A DNA stretch of 64,000 nucleotides. Origin: Conchocele bisecta (lineage: Eukaryota > Mollusca > Bivalvia > Lucinida > Thyasiridae). Positions within the stretch are counted from its first letter, which is position 1. Each line of letters opens with the position of its first letter. Below, piece after piece: positions 1-11,550 of this stretch. The translations under genes and the position numbers were made by a program. The stretch is from the NCBI GenBank assembly GCA_029237695.1, contig CM055266.1, positions 106,781,370 through 106,845,369 of the forward strand, read 5' to 3'. Below the pieces are notes generated by a model. It was not told the origin of the DNA. It saw only the letters and a program-made list of their open reading frames with translations, and made no database searches.

Positions 1-3000
1 ATGCCCGCTGCCCTCAGTATTGTAACTCACCATGAGAATTTCCTGTGTATTAACGCTGCCTCCAGTATTGTAATTCGCCATGAGAATTCCCTGTATATGA
101 CCACTGCCTTCAGTACTCTAACTAGCCATGAACATTTTTTTTTGTGACGGCCTCCCTGAGTACTGTAACTCGACATCAAATATCTCTAAGTACGACCGCT
201 ACCATCAGTATTGTAAATCGCCATGAGAATTCCATATGTATGACCGCTGCATTCAGTACCCTAATTCGCCATGAAAATTCCCTGTATATGACCACTGCTA
301 TCAGTACAGTACTGTAACTCGCCATGATAATTCCCTATGTATGACCGGTGCCCGCAGTATTGTAACTCACCATGATAATTTCCGGTATATGATCGCTGCA
401 TTCAGTACTATAACCAGCCATGAGAATTCGATGTATTCCGATGCCCGCAATACTGTAGCTCGCAATGAGTATTCCCTACATAAGAACGCTGTCCCCAGTA
501 CCGTAACTCACTATGGGTATTCCCTGTGTGTGATCGCTGCATTCAGTTCTGTAACTGGCCATGAGAAGTTCCTGTATACAGTACATGAACTTCCATGAGA
601 ATTCCCTGTATATGACCGTTGCCCTCAGTACTGAATGTCGCCATAAGAATTCCCCATACATGACCACTGCCCTCAGTACTGTAACTCGCCATGATAATTA
701 CCTGTATATGACCGCTTTCCTCAGTATTGTAGCTCACCATGAACATTTCCTGTATATTACCGCTGCCTTCAGTATTGTAACTGGCCATGAGAATTCCCAG
801 TAAATGGCAGTTGCCCTCAGTACTGTAGCTCGCCATGAAAATGCTCTGTGTATGACGGCATGTCTCTTTAATGTAGCTCGACTTCAAATGTCTCTGAGCA
901 TTCCCGCTACCATCAGTATTGTAAATCGCCTTAAGAATTCCCGGTGTATGACCGCTGCAATCAGTACTGAAGTTCGCCATGAGAATTCCCGGTGTATGAC
1001 CGCTGCCATCAGTACTGAAGTTCGCCATGAGAATTCCCGGTGTATGACCGCTGCCATCACAATTGTAAATCGCCATGAAAATTCCCTGTATATGACCGCT
1101 GCCCTCAGTACTGTAAACTAAGCTGAGAATTCCCTTGTGTATGACGCTGCCCTCAGTAATGTTAACTCTCCCGAGAATTCCCTGTATGACCGCTGTCTTC
1201 TAATTAATCGCCATGAGATTCCGTGTAAGACTGCCCTCAGTAAATGTAACTCGCCAAGAGAATTACCTGTGTTAGACCGCTGCACTCAGTACTGTAACTC
1301 GCTATGGGTATTCCCTGTGTATGATCGCTGCACTCAGTACTGTAACTGGCCATGAGAAGTTCCTGTATACAGTATATGAACGTCCATGAGAATTCACTGT
1401 ATATGACCGCTGCCCTCAGTACTGTAACTCGCCATGATAATTCCCTGTATATGGCCGCTACCCTCAGTACTGTAACTCGCTATGAGAATTCGATATATAT
1501 GACCGCTGCCCTCAGTATTGTAACTCACCATGAGAATTTCCTGTGTATTAACGCTGCCTCCAGTATTGTAATTCGCCATGAGAATTCCCTGTATATGACC
1601 ACTGCCTTCAGTACTCTAACTAGCCATGAATTTTTTTTTTTGTGTCGGCCTCCCTGAGTACTGTAGCTCGACATCAAATATCTCTAAGTACGACCGCTAC
1701 CATCAGTATTGTAAATCGCCATGAGAATTCCATGTGTATGACCGCTGCATTCAGTACCCTAATTCGCCATGAAAAATTCCCTGTATATGACCACTGCTAT
1801 CAGTTACAGTACTGTAACTCGCCATGATAATCCCTATGTATGACCGGTGCCCGCAGTATTGTAACTCACCATGATAATTTCCGGTATATGATCGCTGCAT
1901 TCAGTACTATAACCAGCCATGAGAATTCGATGTATTCCGATGCCCGCAATACTGTAGCTCGCAATGAGTATTCCCTACATAAGAACGCTGTCCCCAGTAC
2001 CGTAACTCACTATGGGATTTTCCCTGTGTGTGAATCGCTGCATTCAGTTCTGTAACTGGCCATGAGAAGTTCCTGTATCAGTACATGAACGTCCATGAGA
2101 ATTCCCTGTATATGACCGTTGCCCTCAGTACTGAATGTCGCCATAAGAATTCCCCATACATGACCACTGCCCTCAGTACTGTAACTCGCCATGATAATTA
2201 CCTGTATATGACCGCTTTCCTCAGTATTGTAGCTCACCATGAACATTTCCTGTATATTACAGCTGCCTTCAGTATTGTAACTGGCCATGAGAATTCCCAG
2301 TAAATGGCAGTTGCCCTCAATACTGTAGCTCGCCATGAAAATTCTCTGTGTATGACTGCATGTCTCTTTAATGTAGCTCGACTTCAAATGTCTCTGAGCA
2401 CGCCCGCTACCATCAGTATTGTAAATCGCCTTAAGAATTCCCGGTGTATGACCGCTGCCATCAGTACTGAAGTTCGCCATGACCGCTGCCATCAGAATTG
2501 TAAATCGCCATGCAAATTCCCTGTATATGACCGCTGCCCTCAGTACTGTAACTCACCATAAGGATTCCCTGTGTATGACCGCTGCCCTCAGTACTGTAGC
2601 TCACCACGCTGCCCTCAGTACTGTAACTATCCCTGAGAATTCCCTGTGTATGACCGCTGCCCTCAGTACTGTAACTCGCCATGATAATTATCTGTATATG
2701 ACCGCTGCCTTCAGTACTGTAACTGGCATTGCAAATTCCCTGTATATGACCGCTGCCCTCAGTACTGTAACTCGCCATGTGAATTCCCTGTATATGACCG
2801 CTTCCCTCCGTACTGTAAGTGGCCTTGAGAATTCCCTGTATATTACTGCTGCCCGCAGTACTGTAACTCGCCATGAGAATTCCCTGTATATGACCGCGTC
2901 CCTCAGTACTGTAACTGGCCTTGAGAATTCCCTGTATATGACCGCTGCCCTCAGTATTGCAACTCACCATGAGAAGTTCCTGTATATTAACGCTGCCTTC

Positions 3001-3140
3001 AGGATTGTAACTCGCCATGAGAATTCCCTTTATATGACCACTGCCTTCAGTACTGTAAGTAGCCATGAAAAATATTTTGTGTGACGGCCTCCCTCAGTAC
3101 TGTATCTCGACATCAAATGTCTCTGAGTACGACCGCTACC
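1..3140 (+). repeat. Higher-order repeat of ~1.5 kb inside array 1
   Basis: The block starting near 10 recurs near 1505 almost base for base for about 950 bp. For example, the divergent segment at 341-598 reappears from 1840, an offset of ~1499 bp or about 31 units. A distinctive variant unit containing 'gtgacggcctccctgagtac' and 'ctcgacatcaaat' marks the period at about 140, 1640 and 3075. Related variant units occur near 4970, 5765 and 6170, and in array 2 near 51725. This indicates amplification of multi-unit blocks rather than single units. Confidence 0.8.
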
Positions 3141-4859
3141 ATCAGTATTGTATATTGCCATTAGAATTCCTTCTGTATAACCACTGCCTTCAGTACTGTA
3201 ATTCACCAGAGAAATCCCGGTGTATGACCGCTGTACTCAGTACTGTGACTCGCCATGATAATTCCCTGCATATGACCACTGCTCTCAGTACTGTAACTCG
3301 CCATGAGAATTCCCTATGTATGACCACTGCTCTCAGTACTGTAACTCGCCATGAGAATTCCCTATGTATGACCGCTACCCTCAGTACTGTTACTCGCCAT
3401 GTTAATTCCCGGTATATGATCGCTGCCCACAGTACTGTAACTCGCCATGAGAATTATCTGTCTATGACAGCTGCCCTAAGTACTGTAATCTGCCATGATA
3501 ATTCCCTGTGTATGACCGCTGCCCTCAGTACTGTAACTCGACATGAGAATTCCTTGTGTATGACCGCTGCCCTCAAAATTGTAACTCGCCATGAGAATTC
3601 CCTGTGATTGACCGCTGCTCTCAGTACAGTAACTCGCCATGAGGATTCCCTGTGTATGACCGCTACCCTCAGTACTGTAACTCACCACGCTGCCCTCAAT
3701 ACTGTAACTCTCCCTGAGAATTCCCTTTATATGACCGCCGCCGGCAGTACTGTAACTCGCTATGAGAATTATCCGTGTATGAACGCTGCCGTCAGTACTG
3801 TAACTGGTCTTGAGAATTCCCTGTATATGACCGCTGCCCTCAGTACTGTAACTGACCTTGAGAATTCCCTGTATATTACCGCTACCCTCAGTACTGCAAC
3901 TCTCAATGAGAATTCCCTGTATATGACCGCTTCTCTCCGTACTGTAACTGGCCTTGAGATTTCCATGTATATGACATCTTCCCTCAGTACTGTAACTCGC
4001 CATGAGCAATCCCTGTGTATGACCGCTGCTCTCAGTACTGTAACTCGCAATGATAATTCCCTGTGTATGACCGCTGCTGTCAGTACTGTAACTCGCCATG
4101 AAAATTCCCTGTGTATGAGCGCTGCCCTCAGTAATGTAATTCGCCATGAGAATTGCCTTTATATGACCGATGCCCTCAGTACTGTAACTCACCTTGACCA
4201 TTCCCTGTGTATGACCGCTGCCCTCAGTATTGCAAATCGCCATGAAAATTACCTGTGTATGACCACTGCCCTCAGTAATGTAACTCGCCAAGATAACTCC
4301 CTGTGTATGACCGCTGCCCTCAGTACCGTAACTCGCCCTGAGAATTCCCTGTGTATGACCACTGCCCTCAGTACTGTAACTCGCCATGATAATTACCTGT
4401 GTATGACCACTGCCCTCAGTAATGTAACTCGCCAAGAGAATATTCCCTGTGTATGACCGCTGCCCTCAGTACGGTAACTCTCCATGAGAATTCCCTGTAT
4501 ATGACCGCTGCCCTCAGTATTGTAACTCACCACTTACTGTACTAATTCTCTGTATATGAATTCCCTCTGTATGACCGCTACACGCAGTAATGTAGCTCGC
4601 AATGAGAATTCCCTGCATATGATCGCTGCCCTCAGTATTGGTATTTCCTGTGTATGATCGCTGCACTCAGTACTGTAACTGGCCATGAGAAGTTCCTGTA
4701 TACAGTATATGAAAGACCATGAGAATTCCTTGTATATGACCGCTGCCCTCAGTACTGTAACTCGCCATGAAAATTCCCAGTATATGACCGCTACCCTCAG
4801 TACTGTAACTCGCCATGAAAATTCCCTGTATATGATCGCTGCCCTCAGTATTGTAACTC

Positions 4860-6490
4860 ACCATGAGAATTTCCTGTATATTAACGCTGCCTTCAGTATT
4901 GTAACTGGCCATGATAATTCCCTGTATATGACCACTGCCTTCAGTAGTGTAACTAGCCATGAGTACTGTAGCTCGAGTACGACCTGAGTACGACCGCTAC
5001 CATCAGTATTGTCAATCGCCATGATAATTCCATGTGTATGACCTCTGCCTTCAGTACTGTACTTCGTCATGAGAAATCCCGGTGTATGACCACTGCCCTC
5101 AGTACCGTAACTCGTCATGATAATTCCCTGCGTATGACCACTGCTCTCAGTACTGTAACTCGCCATGATAATTCCCTGTGTATGACCACTGCTCTCAGTA
5201 CTGTAACTCGCCATGAGAATTCCCTGTATATGATCGCTTCCCTCAGTACTGTAACTGGCCTTGCGATTTTTCTGTATATGACAGCTTCCGTCAGTACTGT
5301 AACTCGCCATGAAGATTCCCTGTGTATGACCGCTGCTGTCAGTACTGTAACTCGCCATGAAAATTCCCGTTGTATTACAGCCTGCCCTCATACTGTAATT
5401 CGCCATGAGTACTGTACTGTAATTCGCCACAGTACTGACAGCAGCGGTCATACACAGGGAATCCTCATGGCGAGTTAGAGTACTGACGGAAGCTGTCATA
5501 TACAGGGAAATCTCAAGGCCAGTTACAGTACTGAGGGAAGCGATCATATACAGGGAATTCTCATTGCGAGTTACAGTACTGAGGGCAGCGGTAATATACG
5601 GGGAATACACTCGCCATGAAAATTTCCTGTATATGATTGCTGCGGTCAGTATTGTAACTCACCATGATCATTTCCTGTATATTAACGATGCCTTCAGTAT
5701 TGTAACTCGCCATGAGAATTTCATGTATATGACCACTGCCTTCAGTAATGTAACTAGCCATGAAATTATTTTGTGTGACGGCGTCCCTCAGTACTGTAGC
5801 TCGACATCAGTATTGTAAATCGCCTTGAGAATTCCCTGTGTATGACCGCTGCCCTCAGTACCGCAACTCGCCATGAGAATTCCTTGTATATCAACGCTGC
5901 CCTCAGTACTGTAACTCGTCATGATAATTATATGTGTATAACCGCTGCCGTCAGTACTGTAACTCGCCTTGAGAATTCCCTGTATATGACCGCTGCCCTC
6001 AGTACTGTGACTCGCCATGTGAATTCCCTGTATATGACCGCTTCCCTCAGTATTGTAACTCACCATGAGAATTTCCTGTATATTAACGCTGCCTTCAGTA
6101 TTGTAACTGGCCATGATAATTCCCTGTATATGACCACTGCCTTCAGTAGTGTAACTAGCCATGTGTACTGTAGCTCGAGTACGACCTGAGTACGACCGCT
6201 ACCACTTCGAACCGCTACCACATATTGTCAATCCATGATAATTCCATGTGTATGACCTCTGCCTTCAGTACTGTACTTCGTCATGAGAAATCCCGGTGTA
6301 TGACCACTGCCCTCAGTACCGTAACTCGTCATGATAATTCCCTGCGTATGACCACTGCTCTCAGTACTGTAACTCGCCATGATAATTCCCTGTGTATGAC
6401 CACTGCTCTCAGTACTGTAACTCGCCATGAGAATTCCCTGTATATGATCGCTTCCCTCAGTACTGTAACTGGCCTTGCGAATTCCCTGTA
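4860..6490 (+). repeat. Second higher-order duplication in array 1 (~1.2 kb offset)
   Basis: The stretch around 4960-5260, including the variant unit 'ctcgagtacgacctgagtac' and the following unit with 'cctctgccttcagtactgta', is repeated around 6165-6480. The offset is about 1.2 kb. Unit order and private substitutions are shared, so this is a block duplication within the array. Confidence 0.7.
5225..5565. repeat. Inverted duplication inside the satellite array
   Basis: From about 5425 to 5607 the 48-bp units run in the opposite direction to every other unit in the array. The reversed block mirrors the preceding block: the unit with 'cagcttccgtcagtact' near 5283 and the unit with 'ccgctgctgtcagtactg' near 5331 both reappear reverse-complemented at about 5430-5505. 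The junction is near 5420. The result is a palindrome with arms of ~140 bp. Confidence 0.8.
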
Positions 6491-8344
6491 TATGACCGCT
6501 TCCGTCAGTACTGTAACTAGCCTTGAGAATTCCCTGTATATTACCGCTGCCCTCCGTATTGTAACTCGCCATGATAATTCCCTGTATATGACAGCTGCGC
6601 TGCACTCAGTAGTGTAACTCGCCATCAACAATTATTCTTTGTATATGACCGCTGCCCTCAGTACTGTAAGTCGCCATGAGAATTCCCTGTATATGACGGC
6701 TTCCCTCAGTACTGTAACTGGCCTTGAAAATTCCCTGTATATGACCGCTGCACTCAGTATTGTAACTCGCCATGAGAATTCCCTGTATATGACCGCTTCC
6801 CTCAGTACTGTAACTGGCCTTGAAAAGTCCCTGTATATGACCGCTGAACTGCCATCAGTACTGTAACTCGCCATGAAAAGTTATTCCCTGTATAATCTCG
6901 CTGCCTTCAGTACTGTAGCTCGCCTTGAGAATTCTCTCTATATGACCGCTTCCCTCAGTACTGTAACTGGCCTTGAGAATTCTTTGTATATGACCGCTTC
7001 CCTCAGTACTGTAACTGGCCTTGAGAATTCCCTGTATGTGACCGCTGCGCTGCCCTCAGTACTATAACTCGTCATAAACAAAATATTCTCTGTATATGAC
7101 CGCTGCCTTCAGTACTGTAACTCGCCTTGAGAATTCCCTGTATATGACCGCTGCCCTCAGTACTGTAACTCGCCATGTGAATTCAATGTATTCCGATGCC
7201 CACAATACTGTAGCTCGCAATGAGATTTACCTAAGAACGCTGCCCTCAGTACTGTAACTCGCTAGGGATATTCCCAGTGTGTTATCGCTGCATTCAGTAT
7301 TGTAACTGGCCATGAGAAGTTCATGTATACAGTACATGAACTTCCATGAGAATTCCCTGTATATTACCGCTGCCCTCAGTACTGTAACTCACAATGAGAA
7401 TTCCCTGTATATGACCGCTTCCCTCAGTACTGTAACTGGCCTTGACATTTCCCTGTATATGACAGCTTCCGTCAGTACTGTAACTCGCCATGAGAATTCC
7501 CTGTGTATGACCGCTGCTGTCAGTATTGTAACTCGCCATGAACATTCCCTGTGTATGACAACTTACCCTCAGTACTGTAATTCGCCATGAGAATTCCCTT
7601 TGTATGACCGCTGCCCTCAATACTGTAACTCGCCATGACAATTACCTGTGTATGACCACTGCCCTCAGTAATGTAACTCGCCAAGAGAATTCCCTGTGTA
7701 TGACCGCTGCCCTCAGTACGGTAACTCGCCATGAGAATTCCCTGTGTATGACCACTGCCCTCAGTAATGTCACTCGCAAAGAGAAATCCCTGTGTATGAC
7801 CGCTGCCCTCAGTACGGTAACTCGCCATGAGAATTCCCTGTGTATGACCACTGCCCTCAGTAATGTCACTCGCAAAGAGAAATCCCTGTGTATGACCGCT
7901 ACCCTCAGTACTGTAACTCGCCATGATAATTCCCTATATATGACCACTGCCTTCAGTATTGTAACTCACCATGATAATTTTCTGTATATTAACGCTGCCT
8001 TCAGTATTGTAACTCACCATGAGAATTCCCTGTATATGACCACTGCCTTCAAGACTGTAACTAGCTATGCAAATTATTTTGTGTGACGGCCTCCCTGTAT
8101 ATGACCGCTGCGCTGCCCTCAGTACTATAACTCGCCATGAAAAAATATTCTCTGTATATGACCGCTGCCTTCAGTACTGTAACTCGCCTTGAGAATTCCC
8201 TGTATATGACCGCTGCCCTCAGTACTGTAACTCGCCTTGAGAATTTCCTGTATATGACCGCTTCCCTCAGTACTGTAACTGGCCTTTTGAATTGCCTGTG
8301 TATGACCGCTGCCCTCATTACTGTACTGTACTGTAAAGCGCCAT

Positions 8345-8452
8345 GAGAAAAGGGAGCTTAGTTAGTTTGCGACCAGTGTAGACATAGATCAGTGTGTATG
8401 CAGGTGTGTACGAGATGATAATCACCTACACTGGTAGCAATCCCCTTTTCTC
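8345..8452. mobile_element. Short MITE-like element (copy 1)
   Basis: A ~108-bp element with inverted ends: 'gagaaaaggg' plus 'tttgcgaccagtgtag' at the left and 'ctacactggtagcaa' plus 'ccccttttctc' at the right. It lies between the end of the satellite array and the splice acceptor of the downstream exon, and is also present at 53157-53264. Its ends resemble those of the larger MITE at 8869-9088, so the two probably belong to related families. Confidence 0.65.
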
Positions 8453-8496
8453 GTAGGGACACATATGCATAATTATATTTTGTCGTATATTTGCAG

Positions 8497-8614
8497 ATGC
8501 GAATGAGGGGATAGATGTAACCATTGCTGCCATAGTGGGTGGGGTGTCGTCGCTATCATCGGCATTGTCGTGTTCAAGTTGTTGTCAAACAGTAACGTAG
8601 TCAATGTTGCATAA
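8497..8614 (+). pseudogene. Broken copy of a transmembrane terminal exon
   Basis: Counterpart of the intact exon at 53309-53457. The acceptor context (pyrimidine-rich run ending tatttgcag, AG at 8495-8496) and the start of the exon are kept. This copy lacks 15 bp in frame, which removes most of the acidic juxtamembrane segment. It also lacks 16 bp in the glycine-rich transmembrane part, which shifts the frame so translation stops at 8598-8600. The original stop position (8612-8614) and an AATAAA at 8730-8735 are still recognisable. The two losses total 31 bp, matching the length difference between the copies. I infer loss of coding function in copy 1; the alternative, that copy 2 gained the sequence, is less likely because copy 2 is open and hydrophobic throughout. 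Confidence 0.7.
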
Positions 8615-8868
8615 CCCATGATAAAGCTACGAGATTTTTAAACTTCTTTTAACAGACGTTACCAAATGATGTTAACGTAAACATGTCCACAATCTTATCT
8701 TGCTATTTATATTGCAGAAATCGTTACGTAATAAATAGCATCCATGCTTGTTGCTTTTGACATAAATTTTACCAACCTCAGCTCGCAAACGCGTGTGAAT
8801 TCTACGGCGAGCCTCGGGATTCCTCTGCATTTCATATGCTTGCCTGATAAACTAGATATATGGATGTG

Positions 8869-9088
8869 CCTGAAAAAAATGGAGCTTATTAGTTTTGCGA
8901 CCAGTGTAGATCCAGATCAGCATGTGCATCCGCACAGTCTGATCAGGATCTGCAATGTTCGCCATTCCTTCAATGAAAAACCCGCCACGCTTCTAGCAAG
9001 TAATATAGATCGATATCAGCCTACTGGAGTGTGCAATTTGATCATGAGCCACACTGGTCACAAATCCCATAAGCCCCATTTCTCCAGT
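8869..9088. mobile_element. Bivalve MITE, 'gaccagtgtagatc' family (copy 1)
   Basis: About 220 bp with inverted ends: the left end contains 'ggagcttattagttttgcga' and the right end contains 'cataagccccatttctccag' (gcttat and ataagc complementary, then ccagtgt and acactgg). The interior carries 'gcacagtctgatcaggatct'. Also present at 53707-53924, so it inserted before the segmental duplication. Half-copies occur near 30930 and 37090. Confidence 0.75.
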
Positions 9089-9791
9089 CACAGACACATA
9101 TCTAAACACTCCGTGTACTATGATATATTACCCGGGGCGCCAATTAGGTCCGAGGTGATCGGCGCGTTATTTTGAATTTGACCATGTGGATGTAAAGGTA
9201 TTCATCAAAACCATTATAATAAAATAAAAACAGGACAGTAAGGTATAACCTCACAATCTTTTACTCAACATCGGGCACATGAATGGCCACCATTTTATTT
9301 CTTTTATGAAAATTGCATTACCTTTTGCATGCGATTTTAGCAGGTTTAAAGGTACATGCCCACTCAGTTGGCACAAAATGTTCTTTATAGACATTAAAAT
9401 AAGTGTATAATTACTTGTGTCACTACCTCACCCGTTCTAAAAATTGTGCCCGCTATACAGATATATAATCATTTAGTAATATTTATTTTACTGATAGTGA
9501 CTCGCGGTGGTATCAGGCTATTTTCATATGCAAATCAGGCATGAAATGTCTAATCTATTTATACTAATTAAATGCGTCACCTGAAAAATATTTTCGACAG
9601 ATTATAAAGTATGACCATTGCACATCAAAAAATAAATACAGATAATAAATAGTAAAGTCCGTTAACATTTTAAGGAAACACGGTTATCGCCCCTGATACC
9701 AGTGTCGAAATTTACGTCTGAATACAAATGTATAATAATGCCAATCAATATGTGGGGTAATGGTGAATGGATGTTTAATTTGCCAGAAAAT
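9089..9791. other. AT-rich duplicated non-coding sequence
   Basis: About 700 bp, matched at 53925-54636 with few differences. No open frame is conserved between the copies. The 143-residue frame at 8744-9175 runs through the MITE and is not kept open in copy 2. I see no gene here. Confidence 0.7.
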
Positions 9792-10291
9792 NNNNNNNNN
9801 NNNNNNNNNNNNNNNNNNNNNNNNNNNNNNNNNNNNNNNNNNNNNNNNNNNNNNNNNNNNNNNNNNNNNNNNNNNNNNNNNNNNNNNNNNNNNNNNNNNN
9901 NNNNNNNNNNNNNNNNNNNNNNNNNNNNNNNNNNNNNNNNNNNNNNNNNNNNNNNNNNNNNNNNNNNNNNNNNNNNNNNNNNNNNNNNNNNNNNNNNNNN
10001 NNNNNNNNNNNNNNNNNNNNNNNNNNNNNNNNNNNNNNNNNNNNNNNNNNNNNNNNNNNNNNNNNNNNNNNNNNNNNNNNNNNNNNNNNNNNNNNNNNNN
10101 NNNNNNNNNNNNNNNNNNNNNNNNNNNNNNNNNNNNNNNNNNNNNNNNNNNNNNNNNNNNNNNNNNNNNNNNNNNNNNNNNNNNNNNNNNNNNNNNNNNN
10201 NNNNNNNNNNNNNNNNNNNNNNNNNNNNNNNNNNNNNNNNNNNNNNNNNNNNNNNNNNNNNNNNNNNNNNNNNNNNNNNNNNNNNNNNNNN
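9792..10291. other. Scaffold gap (500 N)
   Basis: Exactly 500 undetermined bases, typical of a default-size gap; the true distance is unknown. Open frames reported across it are artefacts. Confidence 0.99.
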
Positions 10292-10600
10292 CCGGCTGGA
10301 CAATGCTTACCAATGCCTAACTATGCACCTAAACTTGTATATTATATGCTTAAAAACGAAACTTATATAATTTATAGTAATATAGAGATTGGGAATTGAA
10401 TGGCTCGAATTGAATATGTAACATTAACTATTTAAACACCATATATTTGACATGGAATCACATGTTTCTCACATTTAGACCAATATAAGTATTTGTCAAA
10501 ATCAAAAGATAGTCCATTCGAAGAGTGGGTTATTTGTTTCTTTTTTTAAATATGGACGAACATTTGCAAATAGTGCAGATCAAGAGATAGACGGCTCGTA
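10292..10600. other. Intergenic, nothing recognised
   Basis: AT-rich sequence between the gap and the C-rich foldback element. It contains 'accaatgccta'-type motifs seen again at 11.7-13.4 kb, but no gene. Confidence 0.6.
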
Positions 10601-11300
10601 TATAATCCCCCCCGGACATAATCCCCCCCCCCCCCGGACAAAATCACACCCGTTCATTTTGACACAGGCGGACAAAATCCCCCCCGGACAAAATCCCCCC
10701 CCCCCGCACAAATGCAGGGTAGGACAAATTCCCCCCCGATGAAAATGCAGCTAGGACAAAATCCCCCCCCCCCCCCCCCCCCCCCCGCTCAGATGCAGAG
10801 TAGGACACAATCCCCCCTCAACCAGCGACATAGAACATGTAATTTTGTTAATAATTGTTAGCATCTTTGGTTTCTTGAATAATTTTTAAAGTCAAATGTG
10901 TAAATATTGATTATGATATTATGATCACTTGACTATTTCATGTGCTGATGTGTTGATGGACTTAATGTAACCATGTCTTCATAGACTTAAATGATAGATT
11001 CATGTGCTTATGTACTTGTGTGCTCATGGACTTGAATGTAATTCTCATGTGCTTATGTACTTGTTGTGCCAATATTGGTACCTGACACAATATTTGTTTT
11101 TCAATTATATTATTCCTTACCAATACCAACATGGTTTGGCTCTCTCGTACATCAAGTTATAAAAAATTAGACTAAGTAGTTGAAGTCATATTGTATATGA
11201 ACGGGGGGGATTTTGTCCTACCCTGCATCTGAGCGGGGGGGATTTTGTCCGCCTGTGTCAAAAAGCACGGGGGGATTTTGTCCGGGGGGGATTATGTCCT
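10601..11300. mobile_element. C/G-rich foldback element
   Basis: The left half (10601-10825) is built of 'ggacaaaatc' blocks separated by runs of 6-20 C. The right half (about 11203-11300) carries the reverse complement, 'gattttgtcc' blocks separated by G runs. Side sequences match too: 'tttgacacaggcggacaaaa' at the left mirrors 'ttttgtccgcctgtgtcaaa' at the right, and 'gctcagatgcag' mirrors 'ctgcatctgagc'. The centre (10826-11200) is unrelated AT-rich DNA with repeats of 'catgtgcttatgtacttg'. Inverted arms of ~100-220 bp around a 375-bp centre fit a foldback or MITE-type transposon. Confidence 0.75.
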
Positions 11301-11306
11301 ACACTC

Positions 11307-11550
11307 CGCCACGACATAGCCTGATTCCAGGAAATTTGGAATTCCGCCGTAATTGATTTTGAGAAAGTAGCACAACTTCCGTAAATGATGATCAAATTTG
11401 ACGGGATTTTCAGAGCAAATGCGGAATTGAATTCCGCATTTGCTCTGAAGTTTCGTCAAATTTGACCGTCATTTACGGAAGTTATGTTAAATTCTCCAAA
11501 TCAATTACGGCGGAATTCCCAAATCCCTGAAGGCAGGTTATGTCGTGGCG
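11307..11550. repeat. ~244-bp near-perfect hairpin element
   Basis: The left arm from 'ccacgacatagcctg' (11309) mirrors the right arm ending 'caggttatgtcgtgg' (11548). Internal matches include 'aattccgccgtaattgattt' with its complement and 'agcaaatgcggaatt' with 'aattccgcatttgct' at the centre near 11426. Degenerate single arms recur near 11810-11910 and 12475-12495. It is non-coding and probably a MITE. Confidence 0.85.

Larger units (their letters stand above)
1..8340 (+). repeat. 48-bp satellite array 1 (~170 units)
   Basis: About 8.3 kb of head-to-tail 48-bp units, entering from the left edge of the window. The consensus unit reads as 16 codons, MTAALSTVTRHENSLY, on the plus strand. The minus strand is open in two frames (MASYSTEGSGHIQGIL and a frame rich in WRVTVLRAAVIYREFS). 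The other three frames contain a stop in every unit. Most units carry an EcoRI site (gaattc). Units differ by scattered substitutions and by 1-2 base indels that break the frames, so the many open frames (up to 319 residues on the minus strand at 3476-4435) follow from a stop-free unit divisible by three. I see no start context, splice structure or selection signature marking a gene. Best read as satellite DNA; a translated repetitive protein cannot be excluded. Confidence 0.93.
8345..9791 (+). repeat. Segmental duplicate, copy 1 (truncated by gap)
   Basis: This non-satellite sequence directly follows array 1 and matches 53157-54636, which directly follows array 2, with only small indels and substitutions. 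It contains a 108-bp MITE, a broken terminal exon, a poly(A) signal, a 220-bp MITE and ~700 bp of AT-rich sequence. Homology still runs at the N gap starting at 9792; sequence after the gap does not match copy 2, so the boundary lies in or near the gap. Confidence 0.93.

Noticed and set aside
3476..4435. 319-residue minus-strand frame with MASYSTEGSGHTQ repeats as a gene
   Set aside because: It lies wholly in the 48-bp satellite; the unit is stop-free in this frame by composition, and neighbouring units are frameshifted.
1..8340. CRISPR array
   Set aside because: Units are contiguous with no unique spacers, no cas genes, and the host is eukaryotic.
8744..9175. 143-residue frame as a host gene
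   Set aside because: It runs through a MITE and is not conserved as an open frame in the duplicate at 53.6-54.0 kb.
9662..10370. Four frames of 186-222 residues across 9662-10370
   Set aside because: Mostly N; produced by the scaffold gap.
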